Origin: Lachnospira multipara LB2003
GTDB taxonomy: Bacteria > Bacillota > Clostridia > Lachnospirales > Lachnospiraceae
Direction: 5' to 3'
Assembly (NCBI RefSeq): GCF_000702205.1
Contig: NZ_JNKW01000001.1
Span: forward strand, 310,001-374,000
DNA length: 64,000 nt
Part shown: one piece after another, positions 8,222 to 17,193 of the stretch
Position numbering within the stretch: position 1 is the stretch's first letter
Layout of the letters: each line of letters opens with the position of its first letter
The notes under the pieces: model-generated
Database searches by the model: none
Seen by the model: only the letters and a program-made list of their open reading frames with translations
What the model was told of the DNA's origin: nothing
Made by a program: the position numbers and the translations under genes

Positions 8222-9418
8222 ATGAATATTTTAGTTTTAAACTGCGGTAGTTCATCACTTAAGTATCAGTTAATCAACATGGATGACGAAAGCGTTATCG
8301 CTAAGGGTCTTGTTGAAAGAATTGGTATTGAAGGTTCAATTCTTACTCATAAGCCAACAGGTAAGGATAAGTATGTTGTAGAAACACCTATGAAGGATCA
8401 CAAGATTGCTGTTAAGTTAGTTCTTGACGCTTTAGTAGATCCAGAACACGGTGTAATTAAGTCTACAGATGAAATCGGTGCTGTAGGTCATAGAGTACTT
8501 CACGCTGGTGAAGCTTACAAGGAATCTTGCCTTGTAACAGAAGATGTTAAGAGAGTTATTAAGGAATGCTTCGATTTAGGTCCTTTACATAACCCAGCTA
8601 ACTTAATCGGTATTGAAGCTGTTGAAGCTGCTATGCCTGGTAAGAAGAATATCGCAGTTTGGGATACAGCATTTGGTGGAACAATGGAACCAAAGGCTTA
8701 CCTTTACGCTATTCCAAGAGAATACTATGAGAAGTATCATGTAAGAAGATACGGTTTCCACGGAACATCTCATATGTTCGTTTCTGGTGAAACAATTAAG
8801 TTTGCAGGCCTTAATAAGGACAACGCTAAGGTTATCGTTTGCCACTTAGGTAATGGTGCTTCAATTTCTGCATCAATCGGTGGTAAGTGTGTAGATACTT
8901 CAATGGGTCTTACTCCACTTGAAGGTTTAATCATGGGTACACGTTCAGGTGATCTTGATCCAGCTATCCTTGAATACCTTTGCAACCATGAAAATATGAC
9001 AATTTCTGAGATGTTAAACGTTCTTAATAAGAAGTCTGGTATCTTAGGTATGTCAGGTATCTCTTCAGATTTCCGTGACTTAATCGCTGAAGTTGATAAT
9101 GGTAACCAGATTGCTAAGGATACATTAGATGCTTATGCTTACAGAGTTGCTAAGTACATCGGTTCTTATGTAGCAGCTATGAACGGTGTAGATGCTATTG
9201 CATTTACAGCTGGTGTTGGTGAAAATAACGCTAGAATCCGTAAGATGATCTTAAGCTACTTCAACTACTTAGGAATTGAAGTTGATGATGCAGCTAACGA
9301 AGAAGCAGTTGGTGTAACAAAGATGATTTCTACAGCTGATTCTAAGGTTAAGGTAGTAGTATTACCAACTAACGAAGAATTAGCAATCGCTAGAGATACA
9401 TTAGCATTAGTTAAGTAA
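8222..9418 (+). CDS. ackA: Acetate kinase
   Basis: A 398-residue acetate kinase that makes ATP and acetate from acetyl phosphate. Signature 1 NCGSSSLKYQL is at residues 7-17 and signature 2 RYGFHGTSHMFVSG near 175. The catalytic-site segments GHRVLHAG, VCHLGNGASISA, DTSMGLTPLEG and FTAGVGENN are all present. The length equals that usual for the family. SD is AAGGAG. Together with pta it forms the substrate-level phosphorylation branch of a fermenter. Confidence 0.97.
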   Translation: MNILVLNCGSSSLKYQLINMDDESVIAKGLVERIGIEGSILTHKPTGKDKYVVETPMKDHKIAVKLVLDALVDPEHGVIKSTDEIGAVGHRVLHAGEAYKESCLVTEDVKRVIKECFDLGPLHNPANLIGIEAVEAAMPGKKNIAVWDTAFGGTMEPKAYLYAIPREYYEKYHVRRYGFHGTSHMFVSGETIKFAGLNKDNAKVIVCHLGNGASISASIGGKCVDTSMGLTPLEGLIMGTRSGDLDPAILEYLCNHENMTISEMLNVLNKKSGILGMSGISSDFRDLIAEVDNGNQIAKDTLDAYAYRVAKYIGSYVAAMNGVDAIAFTAGVGENNARIRKMILSYFNYLGIEVDDAANEEAVGVTKMISTADSKVKVVVLPTNEELAIARDTLALVK

Positions 9419-9482
9419 TTATTATTTAGATAAATTATTATACGCTGTAAAGTATTTTTCCTTTACATTTTTAAAAAATTTG

Positions 9483-9511
9483 TTGACAAAAACCAAACAT
9501 ATGCGTATAAT
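9483..9511 (+). promoter_or_regulatory. Consensus promoter for yceD-rpmF
   Basis: TTGACA (9483-9488), 17-base spacer, TATAAT (9506-9511): a full consensus sigma-A promoter. The about 80-base leader contains a small hairpin just before the SD (TCG-t-AACT-aa-AGTT-t-CGA, 9569-9586). Confidence 0.85.
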
Positions 9512-9598
9512 TGACAAAGTGTGAAAAGGCAAGTTATTTCCCTTCACGCCTAGTATATAGGATCGGGTCGTAACTAAAGTTTCGATAGGAGATTGTGT

Positions 9599-10123
9599 AT
9601 GCTAATTGATTTAAGAGAACTTTTATCCGGTTCATCACAAGATTTAAATAAAACAGTTAAGCTTGAAGCTTCTGTTTTTGATAATGGTGTTGTAAGTTAT
9701 GATATTACTAATAAAGAGGAGTTTACAGTAGTTATTACTAAGCTAGGCTCATCTAAGATATCTATTAAGGCTAACACATCTGTTACTTTGGATATTCCTT
9801 GTGATAGATGTCTTACTATGGTAAGTACACCAATTGATATAACAATTGATGAAATTGTTGACTTTGCTGATGGAGCTTCGGAAGAAGAGACTCAGTTAGA
9901 AAAAGACTACATTGATGGATACAACCTCGACGCGGATAAGTTATTATTTAGCGAATTGCTTGTTTCCATGCCAGGCAAGACCTTATGTAAGGATGACTGC
10001 AAGGGCTTATGCTTAATTTGTGGTAATAATCTTAATATTAAGGAATGCGGGTGTGACCGCGAAGTTCTGGATCCAAGAATGTCTGTTTTCAAAGATATTT
10101 TAAATGAGTTTAAGGAGGTGTAA
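9599..10123 (+). CDS. yceD: DUF177 (YceD) protein
   Basis: A 174-residue YceD/DUF177 protein. It has a central CDRCL pair near residue 71 and a C-terminal zinc-ribbon-like cluster CKDDCKGLCLICG ... CGCD (about 128-150), typical of the Gram-positive form. YceD is almost always encoded before rpmF and is linked to 23S rRNA accumulation in plants and bacteria; the biochemical role is not clear. ATG 9599 is preferred over the TTG at 9593 because AGGAG is seven bases upstream. The rpmF start follows five bases after the stop. Confidence 0.85.
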   Translation: MLIDLRELLSGSSQDLNKTVKLEASVFDNGVVSYDITNKEEFTVVITKLGSSKISIKANTSVTLDIPCDRCLTMVSTPIDITIDEIVDFADGASEEETQLEKDYIDGYNLDADKLLFSELLVSMPGKTLCKDDCKGLCLICGNNLNIKECGCDREVLDPRMSVFKDILNEFKEV

Positions 10124-10127
10124 TAGT

Positions 10128-10310
10128 ATGTCAATTTGTCCAAAGAATAAATCATCTAAGGCTAGAAGAGATAAGAGAAGAGCTAATTGGAAGATGAGCG
10201 CTCCTAATCTTGTTAAGTGTTCAAAGTGTGGTGCTTTAATGCTCCCTCATAGAGTTTGCAAGGCTTGTGGTTCCTACAACAAGAAGCAGATCGTTGAAGT
10301 TGAAGCTTAA
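10128..10310 (+). CDS. rpmF: Ribosomal protein bL32
   Basis: A 60-residue bL32 beginning MSICPKNKSSKARRDKRRANWKM, with a zinc ribbon formed by CSKCG and CKACG (about residues 28-48), the zinc-bound form. The SD AAGGAGGTG is strong. The longer upstream frame is rejected because it would start inside yceD with no SD. Confidence 0.95.
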   Translation: MSICPKNKSSKARRDKRRANWKMSAPNLVKCSKCGALMLPHRVCKACGSYNKKQIVEVEA

Positions 10311-10334
10311 TATTTATTTAAGTTTAAGTATATG

Positions 10335-10362
10335 AAGAGTCCCTTTTAGGGGCTCTTTTTTA
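10335..10362 (+). terminator. Terminator after rpmF
   Basis: Stem AAGAGTCCC with GGGGCTCTT followed by TTTTTT. Confidence 0.85.
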
Positions 10363-10404
10363 CGTTTAAAGCTAAAATACTTGAAAAAAACACGTTTTCG
10401 TGGT

Positions 10405-10418
10405 ACTTTAATTAAAGT
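10405..10418. promoter_or_regulatory. Perfect palindrome upstream of plsX, possible operator
   Basis: ACTTTAATTAAAGT is a perfect 14-bp palindrome 25 bases before plsX. A small hairpin (CACG-TTTT-CGTG, 10391-10402) precedes it. plsX operons are often controlled by a fatty-acid repressor, so an operator role is plausible but unproven. Confidence 0.35.
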
Positions 10419-10442
10419 TATATTTTTTAGACGGAGGATAAT

Positions 10443-11450
10443 ATGATTAAAGTAGCATTAGATGCAATGGGCGGAGATAATGCACCAAAGGAAGTTGTTA
10501 AGGGTGCCATCGAAGCTATTAATATTAGCAATGAAACTTTTATATATCTTGTAGGTAAGCAAGAGGAAATTAACAAGGAATTAAGTCAATACACATATAA
10601 TAAAGAGCAACTTGAAGTAGTTGATGCAAGAGATGTTATTGAAACAGGGGAACCACCTGTAATGGCCATTAGAAAAAAGAAAGATTCATCTTTAGTTAAA
10701 GCTTTATATATGGTTAAAGAAAAGAAAGCCGATGCTTTTGTTTCAGCTGGAAGTTCAGGTGCAATTCTTGTTGGCGGACAGACTATTGTGGGAAGATTAA
10801 AGGGGGTTCAAAGACCACCACTTGCTCCTTTAGTACCAACAATGGATGGCGTTTTTTTACTTGCAGATAGCGGTGCTAACGTGGATTCAAGACCAGATTT
10901 CCTAGTTCAATGGGCTAAGATGGGATCAATCTATATGGAGAATGTAGTAGGTATTAAAAATCCAAGAGTAGCTATTGTTAACGTAGGTTTAGAAGAGGAA
11001 AAGGGTAACCAGCTTGTTAAAGAGACATATCCTCTTCTTAAGGCATGTGACGACATTAACTTTATTGGCAGTATTGAAGCAAGAGAAATTCCATATGGCG
11101 GTGCAGATGTTGTTATTTGCGATGCATTTGTAGGTAATGTTATCCTAAAGCTTTACGAAGGTTTAGCTGGGGGCTTATTAAAGAAGGTTAAGGGAGTATT
11201 AATGACTAATCTTAAGACTAAGATTGGAGCTCTTTTAATTAAGAAAAACCTTAAAAATACCCTTAAGACAATGGATGCCACAGAATATGGTGGAGCTCCA
11301 TTAATTGGCTTAAATGGCCTAGTTGTTAAGACACATGGTAATGCAAAATCTAAAGAAATTAAAAACTCAATTCTACAATGTGTTAAGTTTACAAAAATGA
11401 ATATTAATGATAAGATTGTAAAGTCATTAGAAAATATGCCAAATGCCTAA
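10443..11450 (+). CDS. plsX: Phosphate acyltransferase PlsX
   Basis: A 335-residue PlsX, which converts acyl-ACP to acyl phosphate for phospholipid synthesis. It starts IKVALDAMGGDNAPKEVVKGA and carries VSAGSSGAILVGG near residue 100, LLADSGANVDSRPDFL near 138 and ICDAFVGNVILKLYEG near 228, all family hallmarks. SD is GGAGGA. PlsY, which uses its product, is at 37.2 kb. The stop overlaps a small hairpin (GCCTAATTTAGGC). acpP follows, making this the usual plsX-acpP-rnc-smc-ftsY string. Confidence 0.95.
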   Translation: MIKVALDAMGGDNAPKEVVKGAIEAINISNETFIYLVGKQEEINKELSQYTYNKEQLEVVDARDVIETGEPPVMAIRKKKDSSLVKALYMVKEKKADAFVSAGSSGAILVGGQTIVGRLKGVQRPPLAPLVPTMDGVFLLADSGANVDSRPDFLVQWAKMGSIYMENVVGIKNPRVAIVNVGLEEEKGNQLVKETYPLLKACDDINFIGSIEAREIPYGGADVVICDAFVGNVILKLYEGLAGGLLKKVKGVLMTNLKTKIGALLIKKNLKNTLKTMDATEYGGAPLIGLNGLVVKTHGNAKSKEIKNSILQCVKFTKMNINDKIVKSLENMPNA

Positions 11451-11522
11451 TTTAGGCGTTTAATATGAATTTGCTATAAGCTTTATGCTATAGAGGGATA
11501 AATTTAAAGAAGGAGGCTTATT

Positions 11523-11756
11523 ATGGAATTCGAGAAACTACAAAAAATAATAGTAGATGTATTAAATGTGGATCCTGAAAAAGTAACACTCGAAACAACA
11601 TTCATCGATGATTTAGGTGCTGATTCATTAGATGTATTCCAGATTATTATGGGAATTGAAGATGAATTTGATATTCAGATAGCTGATGATGCTGCTGAAA
11701 CAATCACAACAGTTGCTGATGCAGTAGAAGCTATTAAAAAAGCAACAAATAACTAA
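11523..11756 (+). CDS. acpP: Acyl carrier protein
   Basis: A 77-residue acidic acyl carrier protein. The phosphopantetheine serine is in the motif [10 protein letters not shown] (Ser near residue 36), with the usual helix II after it. SD is AAGGAGG. A weak stem with T-rich tail follows (11777-11810), so part of the transcription may stop before rnc. Confidence 0.95.
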   Translation: MEFEKLQKIIVDVLNVDPEKVTLETTFIDDLGADSLDVFQIIMGIEDEFDIQIADDAAETITTVADAVEAIKKATNN

Positions 11757-11776
11757 TTTTTAATCAACCATATTAG

Positions 11777-11813
11777 GACTACTTATTGTTTAAGTAAGTA
11801 GTCTTATTTATTT
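11777..11813 (+). terminator. Weak terminator or attenuator after acpP
   Basis: GACTACTTA (11777-11785) pairs with TAAGTAGTC (11795-11803). The tail is T-rich but interrupted, so read-through into rnc is likely. Confidence 0.5.
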
Positions 11814-11837
11814 GTACAGAGTTAAAGGAAGTAAACA

Positions 11838-12545
11838 ATGAATAATAATTTAAATGAATTAATGGACAAAATTGGATACAGATTTAAAGATATTTCGCTT
11901 CTAAAAAATGCCTTAACTCACAGTTCTTATGCTAACGAAAAGAAGTCATTAAAGGTTAAGGATAACGAAAGATTAGAATTTTTAGGAGATGCAGTCCTTG
12001 AATTATCTAGTAGTGACTTTATCTTTAAGAATTACAAGATGGACGAAGGTAGAATGACTAGATTACGTGCAAGTATTGTATGTGAACCTACACTAGCATT
12101 ATGCGCTAGAGAATTTGGTTTTGAACAATACATTAAACTTGGTAAAGGTGAAGAATTAACTGGCGGAAGAAAAAGAGATTCTATAGTTTCAGATGCCCTA
12201 GAAGCCCTTATTGGTGCAATTTACCTTGATAGTGATTTTGCTAATGCAAAAGAGTTTGTCTTAAAATTTATCCTAAATGATTTAGACAATAAACAGCTCT
12301 TTTTTGATAGCAAGACCATTTTACAGGAAGTGGTTCAAGGAATTGGTAAAGAAGTAACATATTCTCTAATAAGAGAAGAGGGTCCTGAACATGACAAGAC
12401 ATTTATTGTAGAAGTAAGTGTTGATGGTTTAATAAAAATTGAAGGTTCTGGACATAATAAGAAAAATGCCCAGGCTAATGCAGCATACGCTGCACTAGTC
12501 GAGCTAAAAAGCAAAGGGATAGAAATTATAGATAGATTAAAGTAA
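11838..12545 (+). CDS. rnc: Ribonuclease III
   Basis: A 235-residue RNase III that cuts double-stranded RNA, including rRNA precursors. The catalytic signature NERLEFLGDAVLEL is near residues 42-55, the second acidic site is SDALEALIGAIYLDSDF near 115-130, and a C-terminal dsRNA-binding domain runs from about 158, ending GSGHNKKNAQANAAYAALVEL. SD is AAAGGAAG. smc starts 14 bases later. Confidence 0.95.
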   Translation: MNNNLNELMDKIGYRFKDISLLKNALTHSSYANEKKSLKVKDNERLEFLGDAVLELSSSDFIFKNYKMDEGRMTRLRASIVCEPTLALCAREFGFEQYIKLGKGEELTGGRKRDSIVSDALEALIGAIYLDSDFANAKEFVLKFILNDLDNKQLFFDSKTILQEVVQGIGKEVTYSLIREEGPEHDKTFIVEVSVDGLIKIEGSGHNKKNAQANAAYAALVELKSKGIEIIDRLK

Positions 12546-12559
12546 CTAAGGGAGAATTT

Positions 12560-15500
12560 ATGTATTTAAAGAGTATTGAGGTACAAGGTTTTAAATCTTT
12601 TGCTAACAAAATCGTCTTTGATTTTGAGAACGGTATTACAGGTATTGTAGGACCAAATGGATCAGGTAAAAGTAATGTCGCAGATGCTGTTAGATGGGTT
12701 CTTGGTGAACAATCAGCTAAACAGCTTCGTGGATCTAAGATGGAAGATGTAATTTTTGCAGGTACACAAAACAGAAAACCAGTAGGTTTCGCGTTTGTAT
12801 CCATTACCCTTGATAATTCTGATCATGCACTAGCAGTGGATTATGATGAGGTAACTGTAAGTCGAAGAGTATATAGATCAGGAGAAAGTGAATACTTAAT
12901 TAATGGTAATGCATGCCGTTTAAAGGATGTAACTGAGCTTTTTTATGATACAGGTATTGGTAAAGAAGGATATTCAATTATCGGTCAGGGCCAGATAGAT
13001 AAGATTTTATCAGGAAAGCCAGAAGAGCGAAGAGAATTATTTGACGAGGCTGCAGGTATTGTAAAATTCAAAAGAAGAAAAGCTGCTGCCATTAAAAAAT
13101 TAGATAATGAACGTGCCAATTTAGTACGTGTAAATGATATTTTATCAGAATTAGAAAAACAGGTTGGTCCATTAAAGATACAATCAGATAAGGCAAAGGA
13201 ATATCTTAACTTAAAGTCAGATTTGAAAAAATACGACGTAAATGCCTTTTTATTAGAAACTGATAGAATTAGGGGAGAATTAGAGACCCTTGATGGAAAA
13301 ATAAATATTGCAGATACTGATTTAGAGACAGCAAAAAAAGAATACGACACAATAAAATCAGAATATGAAATTGCTGAAAGCGAACTTGAAAATGTCAATT
13401 CATCAATTGAAAATTATAATAACGAAAAGAATGAATCTGAGCTTGAAAATCAACGTTTAGAAGGTACAATAAATGTTTATCAGGAACAGATTAAGACTTA
13501 TGAGAATAATAATACAATTCATAAAGAGAGATTAAATACAATCACAGAAGAAATCGCATCTAAGAATGCTGCTATAACAAAGCAAGAGGGCGATTTAGCT
13601 GAGATTAAAGAAGATTTAGAAACTCACGATGAAAGACTAGATAGTGTTAATAAAGAAAGCGATGAAATCAAGGAAAAAATAGCATCAGTTCAGGAAAAAA
13701 TCGATGAAAAGAATAAATCCATAATTGATGCCTTAAATGAAAAATCATCGATTAATGCTGAAAATCAGAAATATGTCACAATGCTTGAAAACTTAAGCAT
13801 TAAAAAGGCAGAACTTAGTAGCAAAGTTATTAAGGATAAATCAGATGAAGCAGCACAGCAAAAGCTTATAAATACACTTAATGAAAGCCTTTTAGAAGCT
13901 GAAACAGAAGTTAATGATATAAACAAAGAATTAGTTAAAAACAACGAAGAAGTTACAAATCTTAAGGGCGAAAATGCCACAATTAACGCATCTATTGATA
14001 AGATTACAAGTAAGTATCATAGAGAAAAATCAAGACTTGAATCTTTAATTAATATTACAGAGCGTTATGATGGTTATGGAAACAGTATTAGAGAGATAAT
14101 GAAACTAAAGGATAGCAATTCTGGAATCCTTGGTGTAATTGCTGATATTGTTAAGGTAGAACGCTCCTATGAAGTGGCAATTGAAACAGCCCTTGGTGGT
14201 ACAATTCAAAATATTGTAACTGATAAAGAAGAGACTGCCAAAGACCTTATTGCCTACTTAAAGGAAAATAAACTTGGTAGAGCAACATTTTTACCATTAA
14301 ATGCTATTAAGCCAAGAGAAACTCTCGAAAAGGATAATTGTATTAAAGAAGCAGGTGTAATTGGCGTAGCTTCAAACCTTGTTAAGGTGTCATACGAATA
14401 CGAGAACTTGGCTAAATATTTGCTTGGTAGAATTCTTGTAGTAGATAATATTAACAACGCTTTACAGATTGCTAGAAAATATAGATATTCTCTTCGAATC
14501 GTAACTCTTGAAGGTGAACAGCTAAATCCAGGCGGTTCAATGACTGGTGGTGCCTTTAAGAATTCAAGTAACTTACTTGGTAGAAGAAGAGAAATCGAAG
14601 AATTAAAAAAGAGTGTATCAGAGACTTCTAAAGAAGCTAATGAACTTAAAAAGAGCATAAGCGATAATAGAGCTAAGATTGCAAGCATTAGAGAAGTTAA
14701 TGAAGAACTTACAAAGCAATTAAGAGAGAGCTCATTAAGAAAAAATACAATTCAGGTTAACTTAAATCAGGAACAGAATAAATTAAAAGCTATTACTGAA
14801 TTAGTGGCAAAGGATGCTCTTGAAATAAAGATTGCTGATGAAGAAATCAATAAGATAACTCAGAGTAAATCATTAGTATCTGATAACCTTGATGAATTAG
14901 ATGTTCAAAATGAAAAGACAAAGGCTGAAATTGAGAGCTTAACAAAATATCTTGATGAATTAAAGGATGACGAAGTTAAAATTAGCGTTAACCAGGAAAA
15001 CATCAAATTGTTATATAACTCATATACTCAAAAAATCACTTTCATTGAAGAGAATATCAAGCGACTAAATGAAGAAGTTAAGAAATTAGTTATGGAAGAA
15101 TCGGACATTAAAGCTAAGATTCAAACAACTAAGACTGAAATCATTAATAAAAATAAGGATATATCAGATGTTAAAAAATCAATTAATCTAGCTAACTTTA
15201 GAATTAAAGAATGCCAAGAAAAAATTGAGGCTCTTAGAATTAAGAAGGATGAAATCTCTAAGAATCATAAATCATCATTTGATAAAAGAGACAAAATCAA
15301 CAATACAATTGTTTCACTTGAAAAGGAAAGCATGCGTCTTCATACACAACACGAAAAACTCGATGAAGCTAATGACAGCTTAGTAGATTATATGTGGAAT
15401 GAATATGAATTAACTTATAGTTATGCCCTTGAGTTAAAAAATGAAGACCTTACTAACCTAAATGATATTAGAAAGCAGATTAATATCTTAAAATCATCAA

Positions 15501-16150
15501 TTAAAAAACTCGGTGATGTTAATGTTAATGCCATTGAAGAATACAAGGGCGTTTCTGAAAGATATGAATTCTTAAAGGGACAGCATGATGACATGATAGA
15601 AGCTGAAAATGCTCTTATGCAGGTAATTGATGAATTAGATACTGGTATGAGAACTCAGTTTAGTGCTAAATTTGAAGAAATCAAAAAAGAATTTGATCAG
15701 GTATTTAAAGAATTATTTGGCGGTGGTAAGGGTACAATTGAGTTAGTAGAAGGAGAAGATATTCTAGAAGCTGGAATTACAATTATTTCTCAGCCACCTG
15801 GAAAGAAGCTTCAAAATATGATGCAGTTATCCGGTGGTGAAAAAGCACTTACAGCAATAGCACTTCTTTTTGCTATACAGAACTTAAAGCCATCACCATT
15901 CTGTCTACTTGATGAAATTGAGGCTGCACTTGATGATTCTAACGTAGGAAGATATGCAAATTATCTTCATAAATTAACTAAACATACACAGTTTATTGTT
16001 ATTACGCATAGACGAGGAACAATGGCAGCAGCAGATAGATTGTTTGGTATTACAATGCAAGAAAAGGGTGTATCAACACTTGTATCTGTTGACTTAATTG
16101 ATAAGGAACTAGAGAAAGAGAAAAATCAAAAGAAAGAAAAAACAGCTTAA
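12560..16150 (+). CDS. smc: Chromosome segregation ATPase SMC
   Basis: A 1196-residue SMC protein of normal length. Walker A GPNGSGKSN is at residues 31-39, a coiled coil runs from about 165 to 500, the hinge covers about 515-665 (with GGTIQNIVTD and a GGSMTGGAF hinge turn), a second coiled coil follows, and the C-terminal head has the signature LSGGEKAL near 1090 and Walker B CLLDEIEAALDD near 1115. It compacts and separates chromosomes with ScpAB. It sits between rnc and ftsY as in most Firmicutes. Confidence 0.97.
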   Translation: MYLKSIEVQGFKSFANKIVFDFENGITGIVGPNGSGKSNVADAVRWVLGEQSAKQLRGSKMEDVIFAGTQNRKPVGFAFVSITLDNSDHALAVDYDEVTVSRRVYRSGESEYLINGNACRLKDVTELFYDTGIGKEGYSIIGQGQIDKILSGKPEERRELFDEAAGIVKFKRRKAAAIKKLDNERANLVRVNDILSELEKQVGPLKIQSDKAKEYLNLKSDLKKYDVNAFLLETDRIRGELETLDGKINIADTDLETAKKEYDTIKSEYEIAESELENVNSSIENYNNEKNESELENQRLEGTINVYQEQIKTYENNNTIHKERLNTITEEIASKNAAITKQEGDLAEIKEDLETHDERLDSVNKESDEIKEKIASVQEKIDEKNKSIIDALNEKSSINAENQKYVTMLENLSIKKAELSSKVIKDKSDEAAQQKLINTLNESLLEAETEVNDINKELVKNNEEVTNLKGENATINASIDKITSKYHREKSRLESLINITERYDGYGNSIREIMKLKDSNSGILGVIADIVKVERSYEVAIETALGGTIQNIVTDKEETAKDLIAYLKENKLGRATFLPLNAIKPRETLEKDNCIKEAGVIGVASNLVKVSYEYENLAKYLLGRILVVDNINNALQIARKYRYSLRIVTLEGEQLNPGGSMTGGAFKNSSNLLGRRREIEELKKSVSETSKEANELKKSISDNRAKIASIREVNEELTKQLRESSLRKNTIQVNLNQEQNKLKAITELVAKDALEIKIADEEINKITQSKSLVSDNLDELDVQNEKTKAEIESLTKYLDELKDDEVKISVNQENIKLLYNSYTQKITFIEENIKRLNEEVKKLVMEESDIKAKIQTTKTEIINKNKDISDVKKSINLANFRIKECQEKIEALRIKKDEISKNHKSSFDKRDKINNTIVSLEKESMRLHTQHEKLDEANDSLVDYMWNEYELTYSYALELKNEDLTNLNDIRKQINILKSSIKKLGDVNVNAIEEYKGVSERYEFLKGQHDDMIEAENALMQVIDELDTGMRTQFSAKFEEIKKEFDQVFKELFGGGKGTIELVEGEDILEAGITIISQPPGKKLQNMMQLSGGEKALTAIALLFAIQNLKPSPFCLLDEIEAALDDSNVGRYANYLHKLTKHTQFIVITHRRGTMAAADRLFGITMQEKGVSTLVSVDLIDKELEKEKNQKKEKTA

Positions 16151-16172
16151 AATTATATTGTGAGGATTTTTT

Positions 16173-17087
16173 ATGGGATTATTTGACAAATTAAAAGCCG
16201 GTCTTAATAAGACAAGAGAAAATATCGTTTCAGGAATAGACTATATTTTTAACGGATTTACAAACATTAACGATGACTTTTATGACGAACTCTACGAAAC
16301 TTTAATTATGGGAGATATCGGTGTTAGAACAACCGATGAAATAATAGAGAATCTTAAAGAGAAGGTTAAGGAACAGTCAATTAAAGATCCTAAAGATTGT
16401 AAAAACTTACTTATACAATTAATAAAAGAGCAGATGGACTTAGGTCCAAATGCCTACGATTTTGAAACTAAGAATTCAATCGTGTTATTAATTGGGGTAA
16501 ATGGTGTAGGTAAGACAACATCAGTTGGTAAATTAGCAGGACTTTTAAAGAGCCAAAATAAAAAGGTTATTATGGCTGCAGCAGATACATTTAGAGCTGC
16601 AGCTATAGAGCAATTAACTGAATGGTCTAATAGAAACGGATGCGATATTATTGCACAAAACGAAGGTTCAGATCCGGCAGCAGTTATTTTTGATTCAATT
16701 CAGGCTGCAAAAGCTAGAAAAGCTGATGTTTTACTTTGCGATACAGCAGGAAGATTACAAAACAAAAAGAATCTTATGGAAGAATTAAGAAAGATTGATA
16801 AGGTAATCTCTAGAGAGTATCCAGAAGCCTACAGAGAAAATTTAATAGTACTAGATGCAACAACAGGACAAAACGCCTTATCACAGTTAAGAGAATTCAA
16901 GGATGTAACTGATATAACAGGTATTATCCTAACCAAAATGGATGGTACAGCAAAGGGAGGAATTGCCGTAGCTATTCAATCTGAGTTTGGTATTCCAGTT
17001 AAGTATATTGGAGTTGGAGAACAAATTGAGGATCTACAGAAATTCAACTCTGAAGAATTTGTTAATGCATTATTTGATGTGAATTAA
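16173..17087 (+). CDS. ftsY: Signal recognition particle receptor FtsY
   Basis: A 304-residue SRP receptor GTPase with only a short N domain before the G domain and no long acidic A domain. The G1 motif GVNGVGKTTS is near residue 108, the insertion-box motif AADTFRAAA near 136, G3 DTAGR near 190 and G4 TKMDGTAKGG near 254. It docks SRP-ribosome complexes at the membrane; its partner Ffh is encoded at 23.1 kb. SD is GTGAGG. Confidence 0.96.
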   Translation: MGLFDKLKAGLNKTRENIVSGIDYIFNGFTNINDDFYDELYETLIMGDIGVRTTDEIIENLKEKVKEQSIKDPKDCKNLLIQLIKEQMDLGPNAYDFETKNSIVLLIGVNGVGKTTSVGKLAGLLKSQNKKVIMAAADTFRAAAIEQLTEWSNRNGCDIIAQNEGSDPAAVIFDSIQAAKARKADVLLCDTAGRLQNKKNLMEELRKIDKVISREYPEAYRENLIVLDATTGQNALSQLREFKDVTDITGIILTKMDGTAKGGIAVAIQSEFGIPVKYIGVGEQIEDLQKFNSEEFVNALFDVN

Positions 17088-17096
17088 GTTAAAGGC

Positions 17097-17125
17097 TTGC
17101 AAATAAAAATAAAGCGGACTATAAT
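17097..17125 (+). promoter_or_regulatory. Promoter for ilvA
   Basis: TTGCAA (17097-17102), 17-base spacer, TATAAT (17120-17125). The leader carries a nested hairpin with outer arms TTGTCA (17136-17141) and TGACAA (17162-17167) and an inner CAAC/GTTG pair, starting about where transcription should begin. Confidence 0.75.
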
Positions 17126-17193
17126 TATTTTCAACTTGTCAGACAACATTTGTAGTTGGCATGACAAATTCAAAGGACTTAAGGAGAAGGAAA

